Shown piece after piece: positions 55,927 through 63,438 of a stretch of 64,000 bases of DNA (position 1 is the stretch's first letter; the number at the start of each line of letters is the position of its first letter). Below the pieces are notes generated by a model, which saw only the letters and a program-made list of their open reading frames with translations, ran no database searches and was not told the origin of the DNA. The stretch covers positions 15,946 through 79,945 of the forward strand of contig JBFMHF010000011.1 of NCBI GenBank assembly GCA_040752975.1, read 5' to 3'. Source of the stretch: JADLDB01 sp040752975. Lineage in GTDB: Bacteria > Myxococcota > Myxococcia > Myxococcales > Myxococcaceae. The position numbers and the translations under genes are program-made.

Positions 55927-56475
55927 ATGAGTGAAACGCGCTTCGTGTGGTGCGACCTGGAGATGACCGGCCTCGACCCGCACACCAACGTCATCATCGA
56001 GATGGGCCTCATCATCACCGGCCCCGACCTGCGCCCCATCGCCGAGTACGAGGCGGCCATCTGGCAGCCGGAAGACACGCTCGCCCGCATGGAGCCCTTC
56101 GTGAAGGACATGCACACGAAGAACGGCCTGCTCGATCGCGTGCGGAAGTCCGACATCTCGCTGCGCACCGCCGAGAAGGAAGCCACCCGCCTGGTGCTGC
56201 AGCACTGCGACTTCGGGGAAGGCATCCTCGCGGGGAACTCCATCCACATGGACCGGGCCTTCCTCGTCCGCTACATGCCGGGCTTCGACCGCGCGCTGCA
56301 CTACCGCATGGTGGACGTGTCGAGCCTCAAGGTCCTCACCCGCGCCTGGTACCCCAACGCGCCCGGCCGCTCGAAGGTGGACGCGACGCACACAGTGTTG
56401 TCGGATTTGCGGGCGTCGATAGGCGAGCTGGCCTACTACCAGCAGACCTTCTTCAAGAACCCGAAGGACGTGTAA
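55927..56475 (+). CDS. orn: Oligoribonuclease
   Basis: 182 aa, DEDDh 3'-5' exonuclease that degrades nano-RNA of 2-5 nt and finishes RNA turnover and pGpG clearance. Catalytic residues sit in FVWCDLEMTGLD (first Asp and Glu), HMDRAFLVRYMP (second Asp) and KVDATHTVLSDLRASI (His, Asp). ATG 55927 is chosen since MSETRFVWCDLEM is the normal family start; an in-frame ATG eight codons upstream is non-conserved. It is probably co-transcribed with the TPR-like gene 6 bp downstream. Confidence 0.96.
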   Translation: MSETRFVWCDLEMTGLDPHTNVIIEMGLIITGPDLRPIAEYEAAIWQPEDTLARMEPFVKDMHTKNGLLDRVRKSDISLRTAEKEATRLVLQHCDFGEGILAGNSIHMDRAFLVRYMPGFDRALHYRMVDVSSLKVLTRAWYPNAPGRSKVDATHTVLSDLRASIGELAYYQQTFFKNPKDV

Positions 56476-56481
56476 CGCCGC

Positions 56482-56841
56482 GTGAACCCCCGCTCCTGGA
56501 CGACTCTGCAGATGGAAGCGACGCGTCTCCAGCAACAGGGGGACCTGGAGAAGGCTGCCCACCTGCTCATCGAGGCCATCGACCTCGCGCCCAAGGAGCC
56601 GAAGTTGTACGAGCAGCTCATCCACCTCACGCTGTTGATGGGCAGCACGCAGACGGCGGTGGACGCGGCGAAGGAGTTGGTGCGCGTGAGGCCGGGGCCG
56701 CCCTCGGAGTGGCTCGCGGCGGTGGCGGCGATGGCCCACGGCGACACCGAGGGGGCGAAGCGCCGCGCCACGCAGCTCACCAGGTCCGACGACGCCAACG
56801 TGCGCGCGCAGGCGAAGGCGATGCTGGCGCAGCTCAAGTGA
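56482..56841 (+). CDS. TPR-like protein, 119 aa
   Basis: GTG start. Two TPR-like helix pairs are visible: EATRLQQQGDLEKAAHLLIEAIDLAPKEPKLYEQ and LTLLMGSTQTAVDAAKELVRVRPG, then WLAAVAAMAHGDTEGAKRRATQL. No signal peptide. It lies 6 bp after orn and 6 bp before the phosphatase gene, so it is in their operon. A protein-binding role is inferred. Confidence 0.75.
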   Translation: MNPRSWTTLQMEATRLQQQGDLEKAAHLLIEAIDLAPKEPKLYEQLIHLTLLMGSTQTAVDAAKELVRVRPGPPSEWLAAVAAMAHGDTEGAKRRATQLTRSDDANVRAQAKAMLAQLK

Positions 56842-56847
56842 CTGGCC

Positions 56848-57501
56848 GTGGGTGACGTCTTCGTCGTCGGCGACGTGCACGGCTGCCTCGACGAGCTCGA
56901 GGCGCTGTTGAAGAAGGCGGGCGTGGGGAAGAAGGACGCGCTCGTCTTCGTGGGCGACCTCGTGGCGCGCGGGCCTGACTCGCAGGCCGTGGTGCAGCTG
57001 GCGCGAGAAGCGGAGGCGCTGGCGGTGCTGGGCAACCACGAGGCCCACGTGCTCGACGGCCGGGCGGGAAAGAAGAAGCTGAAAGGCCACCACGAGCGCG
57101 TCGCCGAAGAGCTCAAGAAGAAGGACTGGGCGTGGCTCGAAGGCCTCCCGCTCTGGCTCGACTTTCCGGAGCACGACGCGCTGGTGGTTCACGGCGGGCT
57201 GTTGCCGGGCGTGCGCCTCGAGGCCCAGTCGCGCGAGGTGCTGCTGCACATGCGCTCCATCGACGCGGAAGGGAAGCCGGCGACGCGCGTGGACGCAGGC
57301 GTGCCGTGGGCGTCGAGGTGGAAGGGCCCTCGGCGGGTGCTGTTCGGCCACGACGCGCTGCGCGGGCTGCAGCGGTACCCTCACGCGTTGGGGCTCGACA
57401 CGGGCTGCGTGTATGGCGGGAAGTTGACGGGCCTCTGGCTGGGGACGGACGAGCTGGTCCAGGTGAAGGCCAAGCGCCAGTACCAGGCGCCCACCGGCTG
57501 A
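56848..57501 (+). CDS. PPP-family metallophosphoesterase (ApaH-like)
   Basis: 217 aa. Metal-binding motifs in order: VVGDVHGCLDELE, FVGDLVARGPDS, VLGNHEAHVL, VVHGGLLPG and VLFGHDAL. The family includes diadenosine tetraphosphate hydrolases and protein phosphatases; the substrate cannot be told. The short insert (GKKKLKGHHERVAEELKKKDW) and size match ApaH-like rather than large PPP enzymes. GTG 56848 is used; an earlier GTG is unlikely given the 6-bp gap to the upstream stop. Confidence 0.9.
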   Translation: MGDVFVVGDVHGCLDELEALLKKAGVGKKDALVFVGDLVARGPDSQAVVQLAREAEALAVLGNHEAHVLDGRAGKKKLKGHHERVAEELKKKDWAWLEGLPLWLDFPEHDALVVHGGLLPGVRLEAQSREVLLHMRSIDAEGKPATRVDAGVPWASRWKGPRRVLFGHDALRGLQRYPHALGLDTGCVYGGKLTGLWLGTDELVQVKAKRQYQAPTG

Positions 57502-57571
57502 CTGAGGGAAGGACGGACTCGGATGAGTGAGCGCGGGGTGACAGCGTCGACCACGACCCCGGTCGAAGCGT

Positions 57572-57757
57572 GTGGTGATGACGCTGCTGTCCGTCTACTT
57601 CCCTGGCGTGGGGCTCTTCTGGCTCGGTCGCTACCAGACGGCCGTCCGCTGGTTCCTGGTCCTGAGCTTCAGCATGGTGCCGCCGTTTCTCCCGTGGCTC
57701 TCCATTCCGCCGGGCGGTTGGTGGCCCCGGTGGGAGCGCATCGGCCTTCAGCCCTGA
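57572..57757 (+). CDS. Possible small membrane protein, 61 aa
   Basis: A single hydrophobic span with aromatic residues (LLSVYFPGVGLFWLGRYQTAVRWFLVLSFSMVP) then a Pro/Trp-rich end. Starts at GTG 57572, GTG 57575 or ATG 57578 are possible, without a good ribosome site. It lies between the phosphatase and the zinc-ribbon gene on the same strand. It may not be expressed. Confidence 0.35.
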   Translation: MVMTLLSVYFPGVGLFWLGRYQTAVRWFLVLSFSMVPPFLPWLSIPPGGWWPRWERIGLQP

Positions 57758-57794
57758 CGTGGCACATGGGCCCCGACGGAGTAGAAGGTCCTTC

Positions 57795-58193
57795 ATGGAA
57801 CGAAGCGCTGCCGACGAACTGCTCAAGGACCAGGAACTGGTGCCCATGCTGGAGGGCCCGGTGCTGCAGGCGAAGGAGCTCGAGCGCCAGCTGCTCGCCG
57901 CCGACATCCCGGTGCTGCTGGCGAAGCCGCCGGCGAAGGCGTGCTGCGCGGGCGGGTGCGGCTGTGGCTCGAAGCTGCAGCTGCTGCTGCGCGAGGAAGA
58001 CGTGCCGAAGGTGGGCCAGCTGATGCATGCCGAGTGGCTCGAAGCGCTGCGCCGAGAGGGCACGTTGACGGAAGCCTCGCTGGTGCCGCTGAAGGCCGCC
58101 GCCGAGGGGGAAGAGCCTCCGTGCCCTGCGTGCGGCTTCGCGGGGCCGCTCAAGGACGGCGCGTGCGCCGACTGCGGGCTGCAGCTGGAGTGA
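57795..58193 (+). CDS. DUF2007-like protein with C-terminal zinc ribbon
   Basis: 132 aa. The first 80 residues (VLQAKELERQLLAADIPVLLAKP, LLREEDVPKVGQLMHAEWLEAL) resemble the DUF2007 putative signal-transducing domain, interrupted by a Cys cluster (ACCAGGCGCGSK). The end has a zinc ribbon with CPACGFAGPLKDGACADCGLQLE. ATG 57795 is taken because AAGGTCC precedes it and the domain starts there. Function unknown. Confidence 0.72.
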   Translation: MERSAADELLKDQELVPMLEGPVLQAKELERQLLAADIPVLLAKPPAKACCAGGCGCGSKLQLLLREEDVPKVGQLMHAEWLEALRREGTLTEASLVPLKAAAEGEEPPCPACGFAGPLKDGACADCGLQLE

Positions 58194-58364
58194 GTCAGCG
58201 CTATCGCTCACTCACGCACGCGGTGAACTTGTTGAGCCGGTGACGGACGAGTCGCACGCGAGCACGCGGCCTTCTTCCTTTGGCGCGCGGGCCTCGCGTC
58301 GACGCTGGCTGACGCGGAGAACATGCGCGCTGTCGACCTGGGCGCTCCGCCGGGGTCGAGCCGC

Positions 58365-58937
58365 TCAGAACACCTTGCTGCGCAGAGCCTTCGCGCGCGC
58401 CTGCACGTCCGAGTCGAGGCTCGTCATCTCCAGCGTGCGCAGGCGTTGCTCCAGCGAGCGCGGCGCCTTCTCCTTCGGCAAGAGGGCCTCGGCCTGCATC
58501 GCCTCCAGCTTGGCGAGCGCCTTGTCGACGATGCGGTCCTTCGGGTGGTCGAGGAGCGAGTCGCAGAAGAAGGCGTCGTTGGGCAGCTCGGGGTACTTCT
58601 CGAGGTACTCCACCACGCGCTCGGCCCAGGCCTTGCGGTCCGGCGCCTCGGTGATGCGCTTCATCGCCGCCTTCTGTTCCTTGCGCTTGCCCTCGGGGTC
58701 GAAGGTGGCGGCGAGGCCTTCCGGCAGGGCGCCACCGGTGAAGAGGGCGTCGGCGGCCTGCTTGTACTTCTCGTAGCTGGCGCTGCGCTCGATGCGCTGC
58801 TGCTGCGGGTCGTCCTGCCGCGAGTGGTACTTCGATTTGCCGCGCTGCGCGTCCAACTCGCGCCAGCTCTTCTTGCGCTTGCCCGTGAAACCCGTGCTGT
58901 CGTCGTCGCGATCGCGGCCGCCGCCTCGTCCAGCCAT
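58365..58937 (-). CDS. Conserved hypothetical protein, 190 aa
   Basis: Highly charged. The N-terminus is disordered (MAGRGGGRDRDDDSTGFTGK, then KKSWRELDAQRGKSKYHSRQDD), and the C-terminal half is helical (RKAWAERVVEYLEKYPELPNDAFFCDSLL, LEQRLRTLEMTSLDSDVQARAKALR). It looks like an RNA- or protein-binding factor, but no family is recognised. ATG 58937 has a GGAGAG ribosome site. An in-frame start 99 nt upstream is non-conserved. Confidence 0.65.
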   Translation of the reverse strand: MAGRGGGRDRDDDSTGFTGKRKKSWRELDAQRGKSKYHSRQDDPQQQRIERSASYEKYKQAADALFTGGALPEGLAATFDPEGKRKEQKAAMKRITEAPDRKAWAERVVEYLEKYPELPNDAFFCDSLLDHPKDRIVDKALAKLEAMQAEALLPKEKAPRSLEQRLRTLEMTSLDSDVQARAKALRSKVF

Positions 58938-59108
58938 GTGTCTCTCCGCTCCTTCTGTCGCCCCGGCTCGAAGCGAGCTGTCTCGAAGAGGGCGGTGTTG
59001 AAGCTGCTGCGCGCCACTCTCGGGACCCACGCCCAACTCAGGCGAGGTCGACCGGAACCGCGTCAGACACTCGGCGTTTTCGTCCGCGCCGTCAAGCGCT
59101 GGCGCCCG

Positions 59109-59843
59109 TCAGGCCTTCCGCGCCGCCCACAGCCCCGCGGCCGCGCGATTGAGCAATTCGCGCAGCTTCTTCGCCTCGGCCGCCTTCAGCGGGCGCGCCT
59201 CGTCCGTCTCGGCCTCGTACACGCCTTCCTCCAGCCAGGTCGCCAGCGCCTCGGGGAGGGCTTCGGCCTGCTTCGGAAGCTTCGCCACGTCCACCGTCCG
59301 CACCCTCGCGCCGCCCAACTCCAGCATCGCGAAGACCTCGAAGAGGAGGTTGCGCCCCAGCGCGAAGCCCGCGTCGGACAGTCCCTCCGCATCCAGCCAC
59401 GAGACCAGCGCGTCCTGCTTGTTGTCGAAGGCGTGCTCCAGTTTCTCGCGGGCCTTCGGGAAGTCGTCGAGGTGCCGCCAGGCCGTCTCCACGAAGGCCT
59501 CGTCGGGTCCAGCGTCTCCGAAGGGCTGGGGCGGTGGCGTCTTCTCGCGCTTCGCCGGCTTCGCCCGCACCGAGAGGTCCACCGTCTTCCCGCTGGCGAC
59601 GAGGTCGTACAGCCCCAGCAGGTTGCCGAAGAGCGCGCGCGCCTGCGAGGCGGAGGTCAGCGTCGGCTCCTCTTCCCACAACGCGGGGATGACCACCGAC
59701 GGAGGCACGCCGTCCTTCGCCGCGAGCGCGAACGCGTTGGCCACGTCCTCCACGTCGGCCAGCGAGCCAGACTCGGTGAGTAACTTCTGCAGGGCCTCAC
59801 GCCCCTCGAAGCGGCGCTCGAGGTCATCGTCGTCGTGTTTCAT
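59109..59843 (-). CDS. Conserved hypothetical protein, 244 aa
   Basis: Soluble, acidic and helical (EGREALQKLLTESGSLADVEDVANAF, DEAFVETAWRHLDDFPKAREKLE, AEAKKLRELLNRAAAGLW), with a short charged linker (KPAKREKTPPPQP). ATG 59843 (MKHDDDDLERRF) is preferred over a start six codons upstream. No family is recognised. Same strand as the charged protein at 58.4 kb, 171 bp apart. Confidence 0.6.
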   Translation of the reverse strand: MKHDDDDLERRFEGREALQKLLTESGSLADVEDVANAFALAAKDGVPPSVVIPALWEEEPTLTSASQARALFGNLLGLYDLVASGKTVDLSVRAKPAKREKTPPPQPFGDAGPDEAFVETAWRHLDDFPKAREKLEHAFDNKQDALVSWLDAEGLSDAGFALGRNLLFEVFAMLELGGARVRTVDVAKLPKQAEALPEALATWLEEGVYEAETDEARPLKAAEAKKLRELLNRAAAGLWAARKA

Positions 59844-60222
59844 GCGCGCGGCTTCTGGCACAGGTGACGCTGCCCGTCAGCGACAGGGACACGAGGGCCA
59901 GGTGTTCCACCTGGTGGGCTCCCTGGGTGGATGGGGCTGTCGTCGACTGCGGGTGTTCCTCACGAGCAGTTCCTCGGCGCCGCGTGGAGGGCGCTCCATT
60001 TCCTCAAAGGTGAACTGGGCGTGCTTGGTGTTGTTCCCACGACACGAGTCACGCCCAGAATGGACTTCGTGACTCACGTGCGGGCCTTACGCCTCGAGGC
60101 GAGGGGCTGGTGGGGTTGGCGCGGGCCGACGTCGATTCATCTCCCTTCCTCTCTTCGGGCCGAGGCGCATGCGGCGGCGTCGCACTGGACTCCTCCTGCG
60201 TGCACCGGGAGCGCCCCCACAC
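59844..60222. other. Structured intergenic region with two inverted repeats
   Basis: No gene is seen in these 379 bp. CCAGGTG-ttc-CACCTGG (59898-59914) is a perfect 7-bp hairpin. CTGGGCGTG (60015-60023) and CACGCCCAG (60050-60058) form a perfect 9-bp outer stem with a 26-nt interior in which GTGT/ACAC can also pair. These lie downstream of the methyltransferase-like gene and upstream of the 59109-59843 gene. Terminator, processing site or small RNA are all possible. Confidence 0.5.
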
Positions 60223-60972
60223 TCACCGTGCTCGCCAGCGCAGCAACTTCCCCAGTGGCCACAGCACCAGCAGCGTCACCAGCACCCCGCGCAGCGCCTG
60301 CCCGCGCACACCGTACAACTGGCCGCGCGCCCACCACTCCCAGCCCAGCAGCAGCGACGCACCCACGCCCCACGCCACCAGCGTGTTGACTTCGCGCAGC
60401 GCCGCCCGCCGGAAGTCCCGTGGCCCCTTGAGCGCGTCGGGAAGGGCGGACAGCTTCGGCAGCCAGGCCGGCACGCGCGCCGCCCATTCACGCCACGCTT
60501 CGTTGAAGGTCCGCTCGAGCAGTTGTTCCTCTGCGCGGATGATGAAGGCGTAGGCCACCGTGAAGTACCCGAGCCCCAGCGCCCACGCCCACGGTGTGTG
60601 CGCGATGCACAACAACCCCACCACGAGGTGCGCGTTGGCGAGGTACAGGGGGTGGCGCACGACGGCGTAGGGCCCGGTGGTGTTGAGGCCCTGGGCGGTG
60701 AGGGCGCGGTTGTTGGCGCTGGTGCCCCGCGGCACGAGGGCGATGGTGCAGAGCCGCGCGACGGCCCCGGCAACGCAGAGGCCCAGGCCCACCACGTTGA
60801 GCGCGTCGTCCACCTGTGCGCCCCCGGGCCCGGGGACGATGTGCGCACGCCACGACAGCGCCACCGCCGTCACCACCAGCGGGACGGGCAGCACGCCGCG
60901 GACGCGGAAGAAGAAGGCGCCCAGGACCTCGACGAAGGCGAAACGGCGAGCGGGCGGAGACGACTCGGGCAC
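60223..60972 (-). CDS. Isoprenylcysteine carboxyl methyltransferase (ICMT)-like membrane protein
   Basis: 249 aa, five or six hydrophobic segments. The family-defining GPYAVVRHPLYLANAHLVVGL (RHP loop) binds SAM together with the Glu/Leu helix AFIIRAEEQLLERTFNEAWREWAARVPAWLP. Bacterial homologues of ICMT/PEMT may methylate small lipids or thiols; the substrate is unknown. The tail has two more TM segments. ATG 60972 is the first in-frame start that fits the hydrophobic N-terminus. A hairpin (61050-61086) lies upstream. Confidence 0.85.
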   Translation of the reverse strand: MPESSPPARRFAFVEVLGAFFFRVRGVLPVPLVVTAVALSWRAHIVPGPGGAQVDDALNVVGLGLCVAGAVARLCTIALVPRGTSANNRALTAQGLNTTGPYAVVRHPLYLANAHLVVGLLCIAHTPWAWALGLGYFTVAYAFIIRAEEQLLERTFNEAWREWAARVPAWLPKLSALPDALKGPRDFRRAALREVNTLVAWGVGASLLLGWEWWARGQLYGVRGQALRGVLVTLLVLWPLGKLLRWRAR

Positions 60973-61049
60973 GGCCGGCTGCTTCTACTGAATTCGAGGT
61001 GCGAGGGGGGGCTTCCAGCCTCCCGGCCAAGCCAACGGGTGAAATCGAG

Positions 61050-61086
61050 TGCTACTTCCTCGACATCCCTTGTCGAAAAAGTAGCA
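61050..61086. terminator. Long intergenic stem-loop between two minus-strand genes
   Basis: TGCTACTT (61050-61057) and AAGTAGCA (61079-61086) form an 8-bp outer stem. After a 2x2 internal loop, TCGACA and TGTCGA form a 6-bp inner stem with a 5-nt loop. A second dyad, AGCAAC-g-GTTGCT (61083-61095), overlaps its right arm, and on the minus strand it is followed by ACTTTTT. The two folds exclude each other. It may be a terminator for the 61134-62102 gene. Confidence 0.55.
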
Positions 61087-61133
61087 ACGGTTGCTCGTGC
61101 CCGGAGGTACCGCGTCTCTTCGGGACGCCGGTG

Positions 61134-62102
61134 TCAGGCGAAGCGGCGCGCCCAGTCGGGCACGGGGCGCCCGACGTTGTGGCCCACGCTGCCGAGGTGG
61201 ATGTCGCGGCGGCTGCCCACCAGGCCGTCTCCTCCCTGGAAGTACTCGCGCACCTGCGACTTCGCGATGCTGCTGGCCTGGCGATCTCCGATGGCGATGG
61301 CGTGGATGTGGGGCGCGAAGCCATCGCCCACGCCGCGTCGCCAGGCTGCGAAGCCCGCCATGCGCAGCGCCTTCACCATCTTGTCTGCGGTCGTCGTCGA
61401 GTACCCGCTGATGCGGATGTCCAGTGCTCCGCCGCCGTCGTGCGTGCCCGCGCTGGCGCTGACAGAGGTGTTGTAGCTGCCCTGCGTCACGGTGAAGCGG
61501 CCAGGGGCGCCCATCGCGCGGGCATACCGCTCCGCGCGCTGCAGCATCTCCCGGGTGCGGACATTCATTGTCGCGCCGTCGTAGCGCACGCGCCGGTAGT
61601 CGGACGGCGGCGCCGCCACTGTCTTCCACGAGGGCGACGCCGGCGTGGGAGTAGGCGCCGAGGCCGCCTTCCTGGCCAGCTTCGCCGCGAGCTCCTGCAC
61701 CGCCTGACCTGCGTTGCCGTCGACGCGGAGCTGGTGCTTCGCCTCGAAGGCCCGCACCGCGCGCTGGGTGATGGGGCCGTAGTAGCCGGTGGGCGTGGTG
61801 CGGAAGAAGCCCAGGGTGCGCAGCTGTTGTTGCAGGGCCTTCACGTCTGCGCTCCTCATGCCCGGCCGAAGCAGCTGGGGCGCCGCTGCTGCCGCCGCGA
61901 GCGCGCGCCTCATGGTCGCGTCTGCCACGCCGTCGCGTCTGAGGCCCTTCGCGGACTCGAAGGACGTCACTGCGCCGCGGGTGATGGGGCCGTAGTAGCC
62001 CGTCACTGGGCCGTCGAAGTGGCCCAGCTTCTTGAGCTGCTGCTGGAGGGTGAAGACCGCGGCGCTGCGCATGCCGAACCGGAGCGTGCCGTTGATGGCC
62101 AT
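61134..62102 (-). CDS. Double peptidoglycan-binding protein with M15-like C-terminal domain
   Basis: 322 aa. Two PG_binding_1 domains occupy about 8-65 and 78-140 (GMRSAAVFTLQQQLKKLGHF, GYYGPITRGAVTSF; and GMRSADVKALQQQLRTLGFF, GYYGPITQRAVRAF). After a linker a C-terminal domain contains GTHDGGGALDIRISGYS (a His and Asp pair) and PHIHAIAIGD (second His), an M15-like zinc site. No signal peptide is visible, as with the VanY-type gene at 47.4 kb. Peptidoglycan hydrolysis is inferred. ATG 62102 is the first codon of the first PG domain. Confidence 0.82.
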   Translation of the reverse strand: MAINGTLRFGMRSAAVFTLQQQLKKLGHFDGPVTGYYGPITRGAVTSFESAKGLRRDGVADATMRRALAAAAAAPQLLRPGMRSADVKALQQQLRTLGFFRTTPTGYYGPITQRAVRAFEAKHQLRVDGNAGQAVQELAAKLARKAASAPTPTPASPSWKTVAAPPSDYRRVRYDGATMNVRTREMLQRAERYARAMGAPGRFTVTQGSYNTSVSASAGTHDGGGALDIRISGYSTTTADKMVKALRMAGFAAWRRGVGDGFAPHIHAIAIGDRQASSIAKSQVREYFQGGDGLVGSRRDIHLGSVGHNVGRPVPDWARRFA

Positions 62103-62247
62103 GCGAGATTGTCTGGCGTGCCAAACGTGGATTCCCGCGTGGGGCTGTCACGGCGCTTGGCGTTTCCCGGGATTTTTGGGGGGGGAATTTCGTGCGGCTG
62201 GCCCTGCGCCTTGCCCGTGGTGGGCTTCCTCCTCTACGAAGTCAGAG

Positions 62248-63438
62248 ATGACGTCTGCCCAGCGCGCCGCTGCCCTGTGCCTGGTGTTGGCCTCGTCAGT
62301 GGCCCTGGCGCGCAACGGCGGCATCGCCTCGCCCACCTGCCTCGGCTGTCACAGCGGCAGCGGCACGCCCACCACGACACTGTCCGTCACGCCGGCCACC
62401 TTCAACCCGGGCGACGCCGTCACGGTGCGCGTCACGCTGCAGGGGACGGGCGCGGTGGGGGGCTTGTTCCTCACCACCAATGGCGTCGGCGCCTTCACGA
62501 CGCTGGCGGGGCAGGGCACCCGGCTGGTGAATGGCGACGTGGTGCACAGCGCTCCGAAGGCGGCCTCGTCCGGCTCGGTCACCTTCGAGGTGCAGTGGAG
62601 AGCCCCTTCGGCGCGTGGGGGCGTCGTCTTCGAGGCGGCCACGCTGTTGGGCAATGGGGATGGGCGCTCGGGCGGAGACTCGGGCAGCAGCGGCGTCCTC
62701 TCGGTGGCCTTCGGCTGCGCGGGCGTCACGTACTTCCGCGACTTCGACGGCGACGGCGTGGGCGCAGCCTCGTCCGGCACGCGGGTCGACTGCAGCGCGC
62801 CCGCTGGCTACTCGGCGCAGGACGGCGACTGCGACGACAACGACGCGCGGGTGAAGCCGGGCCAGAGCGAGGCGTGCAACGCGAAGGACGACGACTGCGA
62901 CGGGCAGGTGGACGAAGGGCTGGCGGCGGTCGCCACCTGGCCGGACGAGGATGGGGATGGGTACGGTGAGTCGGGCGGCGCTCCAGCCAGCGGTTGCGGC
63001 GGCATGAAGCGGGCCACCAACGACACCGACTGTGACGACGGGGACGCCACCATCCACCCCGGGGCGGCGGAGACGTGCAACCAGCGCGACGACGACTGCG
63101 ACGGGCAGGTGGATGACGGGGCCCGCGTGCGCTGCGGCGTCGGGTGGTGTGCGCGCTACGGCGTGACGTGCAACCCCGCCGACTGCACGCCGGGCCCGCC
63201 GTTCGCCGAGCGCTGCAACGCCCTGGATGATGACTGCGACGGCGTGGTGGACAATGGGGCGCCGTGTGGGGCGGGTTTCGTGTGCGTGCAAGGCCGCTGC
63301 TACGAGGACGGCGCGGCGCCCGACGCGGGGACGGAGGTGGACGGTGGCGTCGAGCCTCCAGCGAAGGGCGGCTGCCAGACGGCGCCAGGCTGGTGGTCGC
63401 TCGCCTTCCTGGCGTGGGGGCTCAAGCGGCGGAGATGA
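62248..63438 (+). CDS. CXXCH- and MopE-motif surface protein with MYXO-CTERM-type end
   Basis: 396 aa. Signal peptide (about 1-20, ending SVALA), then a single heme-type motif SPTCLGCHSGSG beside a reeler-like beta domain (residues about 40-160), in the MXAN_6652-like family. The middle holds three Cu-binding MopE-type modules: DCDDNDARVKPGQSEACNAK then DDDCDGQVDEG; DCDDGDATIHPGAAETCNQR; and ERCNALDDDCDGVVDNG. The end is CQTAPGWWSLAFLAWGLKRRR, a MYXO-CTERM-like sorting signal. ATG 62248 is fixed by the signal peptide. It is a cell-surface protein, probably copper- or heme-binding. Confidence 0.85.
   Translation: MTSAQRAAALCLVLASSVALARNGGIASPTCLGCHSGSGTPTTTLSVTPATFNPGDAVTVRVTLQGTGAVGGLFLTTNGVGAFTTLAGQGTRLVNGDVVHSAPKAASSGSVTFEVQWRAPSARGGVVFEAATLLGNGDGRSGGDSGSSGVLSVAFGCAGVTYFRDFDGDGVGAASSGTRVDCSAPAGYSAQDGDCDDNDARVKPGQSEACNAKDDDCDGQVDEGLAAVATWPDEDGDGYGESGGAPASGCGGMKRATNDTDCDDGDATIHPGAAETCNQRDDDCDGQVDDGARVRCGVGWCARYGVTCNPADCTPGPPFAERCNALDDDCDGVVDNGAPCGAGFVCVQGRCYEDGAAPDAGTEVDGGVEPPAKGGCQTAPGWWSLAFLAWGLKRRR

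Noticed and set aside
44171..60131. 17-bp identical sequence GTTGGCGCGGGCCGACG at 44171 and 60115
   Set aside because: A 17-bp match can occur by chance in a strongly GC-biased 64-kb window; flanks show no similarity.
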